This document shows, piece after piece, positions 35,923 to 45,236 of a DNA stretch of 64,000 nt. Source of the DNA: Dendrobium chrysotoxum. Lineage: Eukaryota; Streptophyta; Magnoliopsida; Asparagales; Orchidaceae. A model generated the notes under the pieces. It was given only the letters and a program-made list of their open reading frames with translations. It did not search any database and was not told the origin of the DNA. The position numbers were made by a program, and so were the translations under genes. Every line of letters begins with the position of its first letter. The first letter of the stretch is position 1. Where the stretch lies: positions 45,468,683 through 45,532,682 of the forward strand of contig CM034297.1 of assembly GCA_019925795.1 (NCBI GenBank), read 5' to 3'.

Positions 35923-35998
35923 GCTCTGATACCACTTGAAAGTCAAGTGGGTATGCTCAGATACCACTTAAAAGTCAAGTGGGTATGCTCTGATACCA
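35923..35998 (-). other. Triplicated primer binding site of copia-2
   Basis: The complement of the initiator-Met-tRNA site occurs three times: GCTCTGATACCA at 35923-35934, GCTCAGATACCA (one change) at 35955-35966 and GCTCTGATACCA at 35987-35998. The steps are 32 bp each, because a 32-bp unit containing the site plus CTTGAAAGTCAAGTGGGTAT is tandemly repeated. The copy at 35987 abuts the LTR and is the canonical one. Confidence 0.9.
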
Positions 35999-36732
35999 CT
36001 TGAAAGTTTGTTAGGAATGTTAAGCCCTTGTGAATTAGTCCCGAGGCTAACCAAGAGGGGGTGAATTGGTTATTTTAAAAATTCATAAGCAAAATTGATT
36101 TAGAAAAATCTTTTTGAAGGTTTTTAAATAATTACAGTTTCATGATGATGTGTAGATGTTCAATAATAATAGAATAATAATCACAATCACACAATCATCA
36201 TTAAAAAATAAATGCAAAAGATAATCAGAAAGAACACACCAAATTTTATAGTGGTTCGGTCAACTTGACCAACGTCTAGTCCCCGGAGCCTCCCCCCAGG
36301 TATTGCACTAACACTAAGTGACTCTCCTTCTACTCCCATAGCAAAGCGGAGAAGCTTGTATAAAACCCCTTTCCACCAACCCGGTGAGGCAGAGAACCTG
36401 GACTCTTTCACTTCCTCCTGAAGTAGGCAGAAAACCTGGACTCCTTTCACTTCCTTCTGAAGCAGGCAGAGAACCTGGACTCCTTTCGCTTCCTCTTGAA
36501 GCAGGCAGAGAACTTGGATCTTCTTACAGATGATCCTCCCACAGAGACACCAACAAGATAAGAGACGATGACCAGAGAAGATGACTCAGATCCTTGCTTG
36601 GAGCAACCCTTGTGAATCCCTCACAAACTCCCCCTTACAAGATCCTCTCTCTCTCTCCCAAGCTCTCTCTCTCTCAAGGTTCTCTCTAGAAAGGAAGGTG
36701 GCAAAAGATTTTTCTTGTTGAAAGAAAAAGAT

Positions 36733-36741
36733 CTTATATAG
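36733..36741 (-). promoter_or_regulatory. TATA box of the copia-2 LTR
   Basis: CTATATAAG on the - strand occurs at the same place as CTATAAAAG in copia-3: just after GAGCCCTC and just before an imperfect hairpin AGATCTTTTTCTTTC...AAGAAAAATCTTTT. It lies about 45 bases downstream of the last palindrome pair. Confidence 0.65.
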
Positions 36742-36783
36742 GAGGGCTCAAAAATTTCCTTAAATCTCAACTGGTTGTCAAAG

Positions 36784-37584
36784 ATTGTCCAGGACGATCA
36801 GTCGATCGTCCTATATGATCAGTACAAAATCACATGTATCAGTCTGGATGATCTGGTTTCTTTGAATAATTAGAAGATAAAATTTATTCAGATCATCCCG
36901 TATGATTCTGCGATCATCCGGGACGATTAGTGTAAATCAGGAATTTCGTCCAAAAGATAGCTCGGGTCATCCAGGAAAATTTATGCTGGATGATCTCAAA
37001 ATGACTTGATTGTCTAGGATGATACTTCTATCATCCTATATGATTAGTTCAAAAATGACAAAATCATCCTGCACATAGCTCAGGTCGTACAGCCAAAACA
37101 TGTTATATAATCTCAAAATGAATTGATCGTCCCGGTCGATATCTCGATCGTCCCGGACGATTAGCTCAAAATCAGGAATATCATCCAGCACATTCCTCGG
37201 GACATCCAGGTGAAGTGCTCTGGACGGTCCAAATTTTGTATGTATTTTCCAGTATAATATTACGATCGTCTAGGACGATATGATCGTATCAATCAAATAT
37301 TAATTACTTTCCTTAATCACTAAACTAATTTAGGCATAATTATAAAGGATCGTCCAGGATGATACATATATCGTTCGGGACGATCAAACTAAATCTCTAA
37401 AAATAAAAACTTGCCTAACTTAATCTGGTGGCTGAGAATTTCTAATTTAAGTCTATCGTCCTGTACGATGGGTCTATCATCTAAGATGATCTACTTAATC
37501 AAATCAACTTAACATGGTCGCCCTAATTAGGGTTTTTATTTTCATTGGATCGTCCAGGATGATATGAATATTGTATAGGATGAT
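36784..37584 (-). promoter_or_regulatory. Palindrome-pair array of the copia-2 LTR
   Basis: Eight pairs of 15-bp palindromes related to ATCGTCCNGGACGAT start at 36784/36805, 36892/36913, 37009/37030, 37126/37147, 37244/37265, 37349/37370, 37455/37476 and 37549/37570. Every pair is offset by exactly 21 bp. Pairs are 94-118 bp apart. The array occupies the U3-like part upstream of the TATA box. Confidence 0.85.
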
Positions 37585-37858
37585 ATGAACAAAATTTGAA
37601 ACAGAAACTCTAACTCACTAAAACTCTCCCCCTGAGTGTGTGTGTGTGTAAGGTTACTTAGCTAGGGGATATGTTATATTACACTTGACTCAAAAAATTA
37701 AAAAAGTACATTGACCCTGAACCACGAACAGACTGACTAGATCTTGGGCTGGCTTAAATTGCAATTGATCCTGTGAACCTGAAAGATAGTCACTCAAACA
37801 GAAACAAAAAATATTTGTTATCATCAAAATCATAGTCCTTAAAATCAGATTCACAACA

Positions 37859-38449
37859 GTATTTTTTCTTTTATTTTTTAGATTTATTTTCTGTTCTTTT
37901 TATGGTGCTTTCCTAATCATCACACACCACTTTCTAAATTTTGCCCACATAGTACTATAGGATTTCACATCGTACTATATGATCTTTACAAAAATACCAA
38001 ATCATTGATCACAGCACATCCAACAGCTAATATTGATCAATCATTGGTGATCGTACTGTATGAACACTTCTTCTTACTGTATAATACATGTGGCAATAAA
38101 TATTGGATGAACTGAATTTGGCTGGTATAATATGTAATACTATATTGTATTGTACGAACACCTATTTATACAAGATGATCTGACTAGTCAATGATAGCCT
38201 AGGTTGACACCTCGGGATGAACGTCTTCTTTTTAATCATCCAGTATGATTTTGACCATACTATATGATAAGACCACCTTTTTGACTGATCAGATTGGATG
38301 AAATTGAATGCACTCGATCATACTGTGTGATGTCTCTATTGTACTATATAATATGGCCAGTTTATTTAAAGAGAGGAAATTCAAAGCTTTTCTTCACTCA
38401 ATTCTTATTCAACTACTCTTCCCTTCTCTTTAAGATCTCAATCTTTAAA
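37859..38449 (+). promoter_or_regulatory. Promoter-like region of a Sirevirus accessory gene
   Basis: Diverged palindromes recur here (ATCGTACTATATGAT at 37969, ATCGTACTGTATGAA at 38050 with a partner 21 bp on, and others to 38335). They are followed by TTTATTTAAAG at about 38360 and a pyrimidine-rich leader up to the ATG at 38450. The same layout precedes the accessory gene of copia-4 at 63309. The stretch is bounded by the copia-2 LTR at 37858 and belongs to another, otherwise missing Sirevirus. Confidence 0.5.
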
Positions 38450-38614
38450 ATGACAGGAGGAAAGCTTTCATGAGCTCTAATCAAAAGTTCTTCTCGATGC
38501 CTCGTGGATCCTTGGTTTGCTGAAGCCACTGATGAAGAGGCTTACAATCAGTATAAAAAATTAAGAAGTTTTAAACTTCTAGGTACTCTCTCTCTCTCTT
38601 TGCTCGCACCACCC
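38450..38614 (+). pseudogene. N-terminal fragment of the Sirevirus accessory ORF
   Basis: The ATG at 38450 opens MTGGKLS followed by a TGA at codon 8; after it the frame continues SSRCLVDPWFAEATDEEAY. This aligns with the start of the copia-4 accessory ORF at 63309 (MVGGKYS...SSRNTVDPCFTEAADEATY). The frame is cut at 38614 by the 5' LTR of copia-3, so only about 55 codons remain. It shows that the accessory gene is shared by more than one Sirevirus copy. Confidence 0.6.
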
Positions 38615-38865
38615 TATTACAAATCTGGTTTTGATGATGATAAACATATTTCTATTATGTTTTGCTTGGCTAACCCATTCCAGGTACAAAAGATCAAGAG
38701 CAACTCAAGCCAACTCAAGATTGGGTCCAAGTGTGTCTAAATGTACTGTTTTCCTTTTCTTGAGTCAATTGTAATGTAACTGATCCCCTAGCTAAGTAAC
38801 CTTGCACACACACACTCAAGGGGAGAGCTTGAGTGAATTAGAGTTTCTGTTCAATTTTTGTTCAG

Positions 38866-39538
38866 ATCGTCCTGGATGATATTCACATCGTCCTGGATGA
38901 TCAAGTAAAAATAGAAACCCTAATTAGGGTGACCAAGTTAAGTCTGTCTTATTAAGCTGATCATCCTGGACGATCATTACATCGTACGGGACGATAGGCT
39001 CAAGTCAAAAATTATCAGTCGCCAGATAAAGTTAGGCAAGTTTTATTTTTAGATATTTGGACTGATCATCCCGGACGATACGTGTATCATCTTGGACGAT
39101 CCAGTACAATCATGCCTAAATTATTCTAGTAATTAAAGAAAGCAATTAATATTTGATTGATACGATCATATCATCCTGGATGATCGCAGGATCATCCTGG
39201 ACGATAAGGATCGTCTAGTGTGTTTCAGCTGTACGTCTAGAGCGGTGCTCAGGATGATTTTGTCACTATTTGAACTAATCATACAGGATGATAATCGTAT
39301 CGTCCTCGACCATCAAGTCATTTTTAGATCGTCCAGCATAAGTTTCTTTAGATGACTAGAGCGGTCTTCTGGACGAAATTTCTCAATTTACACTAATCGT
39401 CCCAGACGATCGCCAAATCGTACGGGATGATATGAACAACTTTTTTTATTGATCGTCCAGAAGAGCTAGATCGTCCAGGCTAAAATAATTGATTTTGAAC
39501 TGATCGTACGAGATGATCTATAGATCATCCTGAACGAT
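38866..39538 (+). promoter_or_regulatory. Palindrome-pair array of the copia-3 5' LTR
   Basis: Seven pairs of 15-bp palindromes start at 38866/38887, 38960/38981, 39065/39086, 39170/39191, 39278/39299, 39396/39417 and 39503/39524. Typical members are ATCGTCCTGGATGAT, ATCATCCCGGACGAT and ATCGTACGGGACGAT. The offset is 21 bp in all seven pairs. Many variants differ from ATCGTCCNGGACGAT by CG to CA or TG, the mark of deamination of methylated CpG. Confidence 0.9.
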
Positions 39539-39580
39539 CTTGGCTGACCAGTTGAGATTTAGGGCAAATTTTGAGCCCTC

Positions 39581-39619
39581 CTATAAAAGATCTTTTTCTT
39601 TCAATAAGAAAAATCTTTT
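39581..39619 (+). promoter_or_regulatory. TATA box and start-site hairpin of copia-3 LTR
   Basis: CTATAAAAG at 39581-39589 follows GAGCCCTC. The arms AAAAGATCTTTTTCTT (39585-39600) and AAGAAAAATCTTTT (39606-39619) can pair with a 2-nt bulge around a 5-nt loop. The 3' LTR (TATA near 47719) and the copia-2 LTR have the same arrangement. Transcription would start around or just after the hairpin. Confidence 0.6.
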
Positions 39620-39802
39620 GCCACTTTCCTTTACAGAGAAACCCTAGAGAGAGTTTACGAGAGAGAGAGAGGATCTTGTGAGGGGGAGTTTGTGAGGGAT
39701 TCACAAAGGTTGCTCCAAGAAAGGACCAGAGTCATCTTCTCTGTTCATCATCTCTCGTCTAGTTGGTGTTCTTTATGAGAGGATCATTCGCAAGAAGATC
39801 CG

Positions 39803-39945
39803 GGTTCTCTGCCCGCTTCAGGAGGAAGTGAAAGGAGGTTAGGTTCTCTGCCTGCTTCAAGAGGAAGTAAAAGGAGTCCGAGGTTCTCTGCCTGCTTCAG
39901 GAGGAAGCGCAAGGAGGTTAGGTTCTCTGCCTCACCATGTCGGTG
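39803..39945 (+). repeat. 39-40-bp tandem repeats in the LTR transcribed part
   Basis: GGTTCTCTGC starts at 39803, 39842, 39882 and 39921, each followed by CTGCTTCAGGAGGAAG-like sequence. The same repeats are in the 3' LTR (about 47940-48070), in the copia-2 LTR (about 36380-36510, - strand) and in the copia-4 LTR (about 60450-60600, - strand). They lie downstream of the TATA box. Confidence 0.8.
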
Positions 39946-40308
39946 GAAAGGAGTTTTTGTACAGGCTTCTCCGCCTTGCTGTAGGAGCAGAAGGAGAGTC
40001 ACTTTGGTTTAGTGCAATACCCGGAGGGGAGGCTCCGGGTAGTGGACGTAGGTCAAGTTGACTGAACTACTATAAAAATCTGGTGTGTTTTTTCTGATTA
40101 CTTTCTACACTTTAGTTTTCTGTGATTATCTGCTTGGGTGAAATTTGTGTTTGATCTTTTCATTTGTGTGTTTTGCTTGCTTCCGCTGTAAATCATCGAA
40201 AATTTTTTTACTATCGCTCTAAAATTTTTAAATAACCAATTCACCCCCCCTCTTGGTTAGCCTCGGGACTAGTTCATCAGGGCTTAACATCCCTATCGAA
40301 CTTTCAAG

Positions 40309-40320
40309 TGGTATCAGAGC
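40309..40320 (+). other. Copia-3 primer binding site (initiator Met tRNA)
   Basis: TGGTATCAGAGC matches the Ty1/copia consensus for priming by the initiator methionine tRNA and starts two bases after the LTR end. Confidence 0.95.
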
Positions 40321-40365
40321 GGGATTCATAAAATCTAGTTTTGAAAAAACTTTTGAATTTGATCC

Positions 40366-42180
40366 ATGGCTAACTTTGGTAATCGTAATACTGCTGAAGG
40401 CTATTCAATTACACGATCGCCATTGTTTGATAACATACCTTTTGATTTTTGGAAAACTCGCATGTCCACTTTTCTTCAATCAATTGATTATCGTATGTGG
40501 ATGCTTATTAAGGATGGATAAGAACCACCTTTTAGAATGATTAACAATGTGAAAACTGAACTGTCCTTTACTTACTGGACTTTTGATGATCGTGATTTAG
40601 CACAATTGAATGCCAAATGCTTGAACTATTTTTTCTATGCTTTAAAATCTGAGGATTACACGCGTGTTTCAACTTGTACAACTGGAAAAGAGATTTGGGA
40701 TAGGTTGTGCATCACTTATGAGGGTACAATTGAAGTCAAATAGTCTAGGTTAAACATATTACTTCATGACTACGAACTGTTTCACATGAAACCTACTGAA
40801 TTCATTTCTGAAATGTATATAAGGTTCACTCAAATTGTCACCTCTTTGTATGCCTTAGGTAGAGAACTTACAAACTATGAAAGAGTGAATAAAATTCTTA
40901 GATGTTTACCTTCTTCGTATGATGCTAAAATAACTAAAATCACTAAATCTAAAGATTTGAATACTTACTCAATTGATAGCTTACTTGGATCACTCATTGC
41001 TTATGAGCAAGGGGTGAACCAAAGACAGCTTGATGCATGTGAAAAGAAGAAGGAGAAAACAGTGGCACTGAAGGCCAACGAGAGTGATACTAGTTCTTCT
41101 GGGTCTGATAGCGATGATGTTGCCTTAATCACTAGGCAATTCAAAAGCTTTCTAAGGAAGAAACTTAAGAACTTTCAGAAGTGGAACAAGGGTAAGTCCA
41201 GCAAAAATTTTAAAGATTCATCTGAAACTGTCTATTTTGAATGCAGGAAGCCTAGACACATTAAGGCTGATTATCCTACACTTAAAGCTTACCCAAGCAA
41301 GGAGAAGGGTAAGGAGAAACACAAGTTCAGAAAAGATAAGAAGCGGATTCAGAAGGCATTCTGGGCAGATTCTGCATGCGACTCCTCTGAGACTGAAGCT
41401 GAAGAGGAGGAAATAAATTTGTGTCTGATGGCTGATGATCATCCTGGTCAGTATGACCAGAAAGAGGTATGTGAGCTTACTTATGATCAATTACTTGAAA
41501 TATCTGAAAGAATTCATGCATCGTATATGAAGTTTAAGAAAACTCATGCTAGCCTGAAACTAGAATTTCTGAATTTACAAAAAGAGCATGAAATTTTAAT
41601 TAAAGATCACTCTACTGTTGATTGCAATCACATGTCTTTACTCGAAGAGTTTAATGAATTGAACAAAAAATATTCTGATTTAGTTACTGAGCATGATTCA
41701 TTGAAATCCTCGCATGTTGATTTAGAGAAAGCTTTTAAAGAATTAGACAATCTGGCATGTGAAGTGGAGAGTAGCAATGGTTCTTTAAAATTTGAAATTG
41801 CAAGTTTAAAGAAAGAAAATGAATTTTTGAAAGTTAAGATCAATGCTTTTGAGAAACATGAAACACCTCCTACGTTTGCACAGTTTTATACACCTCCACC
41901 TTTTATAGAATCAGGTTCAAAATCATCAAAACATGTTTCATACAAACCTAGGAAGAGGCACTATCACCCACATAGATTAGTTAACCCTTTTCCTGGTGTC
42001 AGATATTTTTTTCTGTGGTATGTTAGGACATATTTCCCACACCTGCACTATTCACCATAGTACACATTGTGTGTGGAAGCCCAAAATGCTTGTTTCACAG
42101 CATAGCACACATGCATTGTATTCTTCTTTTCATAAGAAGGAACCTAAACCTATTTGGGTTCCTAAATCTGATGTTTGATA
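40366..42180 (+). pseudogene. Copia-3 gag, nearly open
   Basis: The ATG at 40366 gives MANFGNRNTAEGYSITRSP, conserved in copia-1 and copia-2. The frame has a TAA near 40518, a small shift and a TAG at 40741, then stays open over 424 codons at 40786-42060. Domains in order: N-terminal capsid-like gag domain to about 41030, an acidic Ser/Asp linker, the knuckle region at 41233-41276, an acidic segment, a coiled coil at about 41520-41860 with Leu/Lys/Glu heptads, and a basic PRKRHYHPHRLVNPFPG motif. The knuckle reads YFECRKPRHIKADYP: both outer Cys codons are now Tyr and Gly is Arg, so zinc binding is lost. A shift near 41999 separates the second Cys/His cluster CGMLGHISHTC. Confidence 0.85.
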
Positions 42181-42199
42181 ATTTTATAGGTGTGCTCTC

Positions 42200-42600
42200 A
42201 TACAAGACCTCGTGAGAGCATGTGGTACCTGGACAGTGGATGTTCAAGACACATGACTGGAGATATAAATTAGTTCATTTCGCTGGAGGCCAGGGCTAGA
42301 GGCAAGGTTTCACTTGGAGATAACACCACCAGGAAGGTGGTAGGTTCAGGTATAATTGGTGATTCAAAGAATTTTATGATTGATAATGTTTTGCATATAA
42401 ATGTACTAAAACACAACCTGCTGAGCATCAGTCAACTCTGTGACAAAGGATACAGCATCAAATTCCTGTCCACTTGTTGCATTTTAAGCTTAAATGATAA
42501 AGTTATTTTGCAGGGATAAAGGATCAATAATGTCTACAAGCTGGATGTAAGTTGTATTAAAGCTAAAAATTCAATTTGCTTAAAAACTGCTGCTGATGAG
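42200..42600 (+). pseudogene. Copia-3 protease
   Basis: From 42223 the frame reads WYLDSGCSRHMTGD, the intact active site of copia proteases, then a TAG, LGDNTTRKVVGSG, and an open stretch at 42337-42519 ending in LLSISQLCDKGYSIKFLSTC and a TAA near 42517. The protein would cut the Gag-Pol polyprotein in the particle. Two stops inactivate it. Confidence 0.8.
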
Positions 42601-42606
42601 TCTTGG

Positions 42607-43629
42607 TTGTGGCATATGAGATTGTGTCATGCCAGTATAAAAACCCTTAGGAGAGTCACCCAAAAGGACTTAGTTAGAGGTGTGCCCAAACTTAAGTTCA
42701 CTAAGGACCACCTATGTGATGCCTGTCAGTTAGGGAAGCAAGTCCAATCCTCCTTTCACTCTGTTAAGGACATTAGCACCTCTAGACCTTTAGAAGTCCT
42801 TCACATGGATCTCTTTGGACCCATTAGCACTGCCAGCTTAGGAGGGAAAATCTATGATTTTGTGATTGTTGATGACTACTCGAGGTTCACTTGGATTAAA
42901 TTTCTGTCAAATAAATCTGAGTCATTTGATAAATTTAAGTCCTTCTCCACTTTGATTCAGAGAAAGTTAGGTTATGAGATCTTGACTATTCATAGTGATC
43001 ATGGTGGAGAGTTTGAAAATGTCAAGTTTGGACGTTTCTGTGAGGAGCAAGGGATTAGTCATAATTTTTTAGCTCCTAGGACCCCTCAGCAGAACGGGGT
43101 AGCTGAAAGGAAGAACAGGACCTTAGTGAAAGCCGCTAGAGCCATGCTTGCTGAGTATTCACTTCGAAAATACTTTTGGGCTGAAGTGATGAACACTACC
43201 TGTTATGTGCTGAATAAGGTGAATGTGAGATCAAATCTGAATAAAACACCTTATGAGATCATTAAAGGTAGAACTCCAAACCTGTCCCACCTCCATATCT
43301 TTGGCTGTAAGGTTTTCATTATGAACAACGAGAAATCATCCTTAGGAAAGTTAGACCCTAAATCTGATGAAGGAGTGTTCTTATGCTATTCTAGTGTGGG
43401 GAAATCCTTTAGGGTGTTCAATAAGAGGACTTTGGTGGTGGAAGAGACAACTCATGTGGTGTTTGATGAATCTGATTGTAAGGTGACTAGAGTTGAGGAA
43501 GAAGAAGAGGTAGAGGAGATTACCCAAGGGGTTGAAAATGTAAATCTGGAGGAAAGGGTAGAACCTCAAACAATATTGCCTAGAGATTGGATATATTCTT
43601 CGAGTCATCCTAAAAAATTGATCTTATGA
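42607..43629 (+). pseudogene. Copia-3 integrase, long open stretch
   Basis: A 340-codon open stretch covers nearly the whole integrase. The HHCC zinc-binding module is MWHMRLCHASIKTLRR through HLCDACQLGK. The core holds the catalytic D, D and E in MDLFGPIS, HSDHGGEFEN and NGVAERKNRTL. The C-terminal part has LDPKSDEGVFLCYSSVGKSF, an acidic VEEEEEVEEI stretch and the linker SSHPKK. It ends at a TGA at 43627, in the linker to RT, where an intact copia Pol would read on. It is the best preserved enzyme domain in the window. Confidence 0.9.
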
Positions 43630-44850
43630 GACCCTTCTGAAGGTGTTAGGACTAGGCATGGACTTAGGAAGAAAGTAAACCACTCTGCTTTTATCTCAAT
43701 GACTGAACCCACCAACATCAATCAAGCCCTTTCTGATGAGTTTTGGATCTTAGCTATGTAAGAAGAATTGAATCAATTTATAAAGAATGATGTTTGGGAG
43801 TTAGTATAAAGACCTAGAAATCAAAGTATAGTGGGAACCAAGTGGGTCTTTAAGAATAAGATGAACGATTCTGGTGTGGTGGTTAGGAATAAGCCAAGAT
43901 TGGTGGCTAAGGGGTATAATCAGATTGAAGGGATTAATTTTGAGGAGATTTTTGCCCCTGTTGCTAGATTGGAAGCCATTAGAGTGCTACTAGCCTTTGC
44001 CTGTTATAAGGGATTTAAGCTATTTCAAATGGATGTCAAGAGTGCCTTTTTAAATGGGGTAATAAAAGAGGATGTTTTTGTAGAACAACCCCAGGTTTTG
44101 AGAGTTCCCAATATCCAAATCATATTTATAAATTAAAAAAGGCCTTATATGGATTGAAACAGGCACCCAGAGCTTGGTATGAGAGGCTTAGCATATTTCT
44201 GTTAGAAAGAGAGTTTGTTAAGGGGAGCGTAGACACCACCCTTTTTCTGAGGAGAATAGGGGATGACTTACTCATTGTCGAGACCTATGTTGATGATATA
44301 ATTTTTAGATCTTCTGATAAATATCTATGTGATGAGTTTTCTAAAGCAATAAGTAAGGAGTTTGAGATGAGTATGAAGGGAGAATTATCCTACTTTTTGG
44401 GGTTTAGCATAAGGCAAATGGATGATGGAACCTTTCTCAATCAATCTAAATACACTGAAGACATTTTGAAGAAATATGAAATGGACAAAGCCAAGCCAAT
44501 CAACACTCCCATGAGCTCCTCTATTCAGTTAGATAAGGATTCAAGTGGAAAATCTATTGATCAGAAGAAGTATAGAGGAATAATTGTATCACTGCTTTAC
44601 TTGACTGCTAGCCGACCTGATATCATGTTTAGTGTTTATCTTTGTGCTAGGTTTCAGGCTGATCCTAAAGAGTCCCACCTGACTGCTATTAAGAGAATTT
44701 TTAGATATCTTTTAGGGACCCCAAACCTAGGAATCTGGTACCCTAGGCACATCACCTCATTTGAGATTATTAGATATTCTGATTCTGACTTTACAGGGTG
44801 TAGGGTGGATAGAAAGAGCACTTTTGAAACTTATCAATTCATAGGATAGT
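43630..44850 (+). pseudogene. Copia-3 reverse transcriptase
   Basis: After a linker with stops (TAA near 43760 and 43807), RT starts with GTKWVFKNKMND at 43831. The open stretch 43831-44136 shows RLVAKGYNQIEGINFEEIFA and FQMDVKSAFLNGVIKE. A shift after VEQPQVLR near 44095 is followed by ALYGLKQAPRAWYERL at about 44140 and an open stretch to 44849 with the catalytic YVDDIIF at 44286, FLGFSIRQM and the RNase H approach (YLLGTPNLG, YSDSDFTGC). The catalytic Asp pair is intact. It is non-functional as it stands because of the shift and stops. Confidence 0.9.
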
Positions 44851-45236
44851 TTTTAGTCTCCTGGTCCAGTAGAAAATAGAACTCAGTTGCACTGTCCACT
44901 GCTGAAGCTGAGTACATTGCCTTAGGAAGTTGTATGGCCCAAGTTCTTTGGTTGAAGCAACAAGTCTTGGATTTAGGATTACCTGTGGGCATAATTTCTG
45001 TTCTGTGTGATAATACTAGTGTGATCTGTATCTCTAAGAATCCAATCCAACATTCTAGAACCAAACATATTGATATAAGGCATCACTTCATTAGGGACCA
45101 TGTTATGAAAGGGGACATTGAGCTACATCATGTAGCAACTGAAAATCAGCTGACTAACATATTTACTAAATCACTAGCCTTTGACTCATTCAGTATTTTG
45201 AGGAGCAGATTAGGAGTGATTGATATAAATGCCTGA
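44850..45236 (+). pseudogene. Copia-3 RNase H
   Basis: The reading continues past a TAG at 44847 and another near 44878. SVALSTAEAEYIALGSC carries the conserved Glu region, and the open stretch 44934-45236 has VLCDNTSVICISKNP, RTKHIDIRHHFIRDHV and DIFTK-like NIFTKSLA. The Pol frame ends with a natural-looking TGA at 45234, where the 3' UTR begins. Confidence 0.85.

Larger units (their letters stand above)
32385..37858 (-). mobile_element. Copia-2, Sirevirus-type element, truncated in RT
   Basis: On the - strand it reads 5' LTR (37858 to 36001), triplicated primer site, gag, protease, integrase and the first codons of RT, GTKWVFKNKMND-like, then stops at 32385 at the fusion with the inverted Ogre-like LTR. 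RT core, RNase H and 3' LTR are missing. Frames are broken by stops, and two catalytic residues are changed (protease Asp to Asn, integrase Glu to Lys). It is closely related to copia-3. Confidence 0.85.
36001..37858 (-). repeat. Copia-2 5' LTR
   Basis: On the - strand it starts TGTTGTGAATCTGATTTTAAG and ends ...AACAAACTTTCA, 1858 bp. It contains the palindrome-pair region (36784-37584), a TATA box, repeats of about 39 bp with CTGCTTCAGGAGGAAGTG, and the conserved AATTCACCCCCTCTTGGTTAG near its end. It is the longest of the four Sirevirus LTRs. Confidence 0.85.
38615..40306 (+). repeat. Copia-3 5' LTR
   Basis: 1692 bp, starting TATTACAAATCTGG and ending ATCGAACTTTCA. Order of parts: conserved start block with CTAGCTAAGTAACCTTGCAC and a (AC)n CTC AGGGGGAGAG segment, palindrome-pair array, TATA box, hairpin, (GAGA)n stretch, repeats of 39-40 bp, and the terminal AATTCACCCCCCCTCTTGG block. 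The start lies inside the accessory-ORF fragment of an older Sirevirus. Confidence 0.9.

Noticed and set aside
36784..37584. CRISPR-like array
   Set aside because: Short palindromes with irregular 94-118-bp steps in a plant LTR; no identical repeats with unique spacers and no cas genes.
39784..40002. Antisense Leu/Glu-rich frames in the copia-3 LTRs (also 47813-48139)
   Set aside because: They only read the 39-40-bp tandem repeat backwards; a multiple of 3 in repeat length keeps the frame open by chance.
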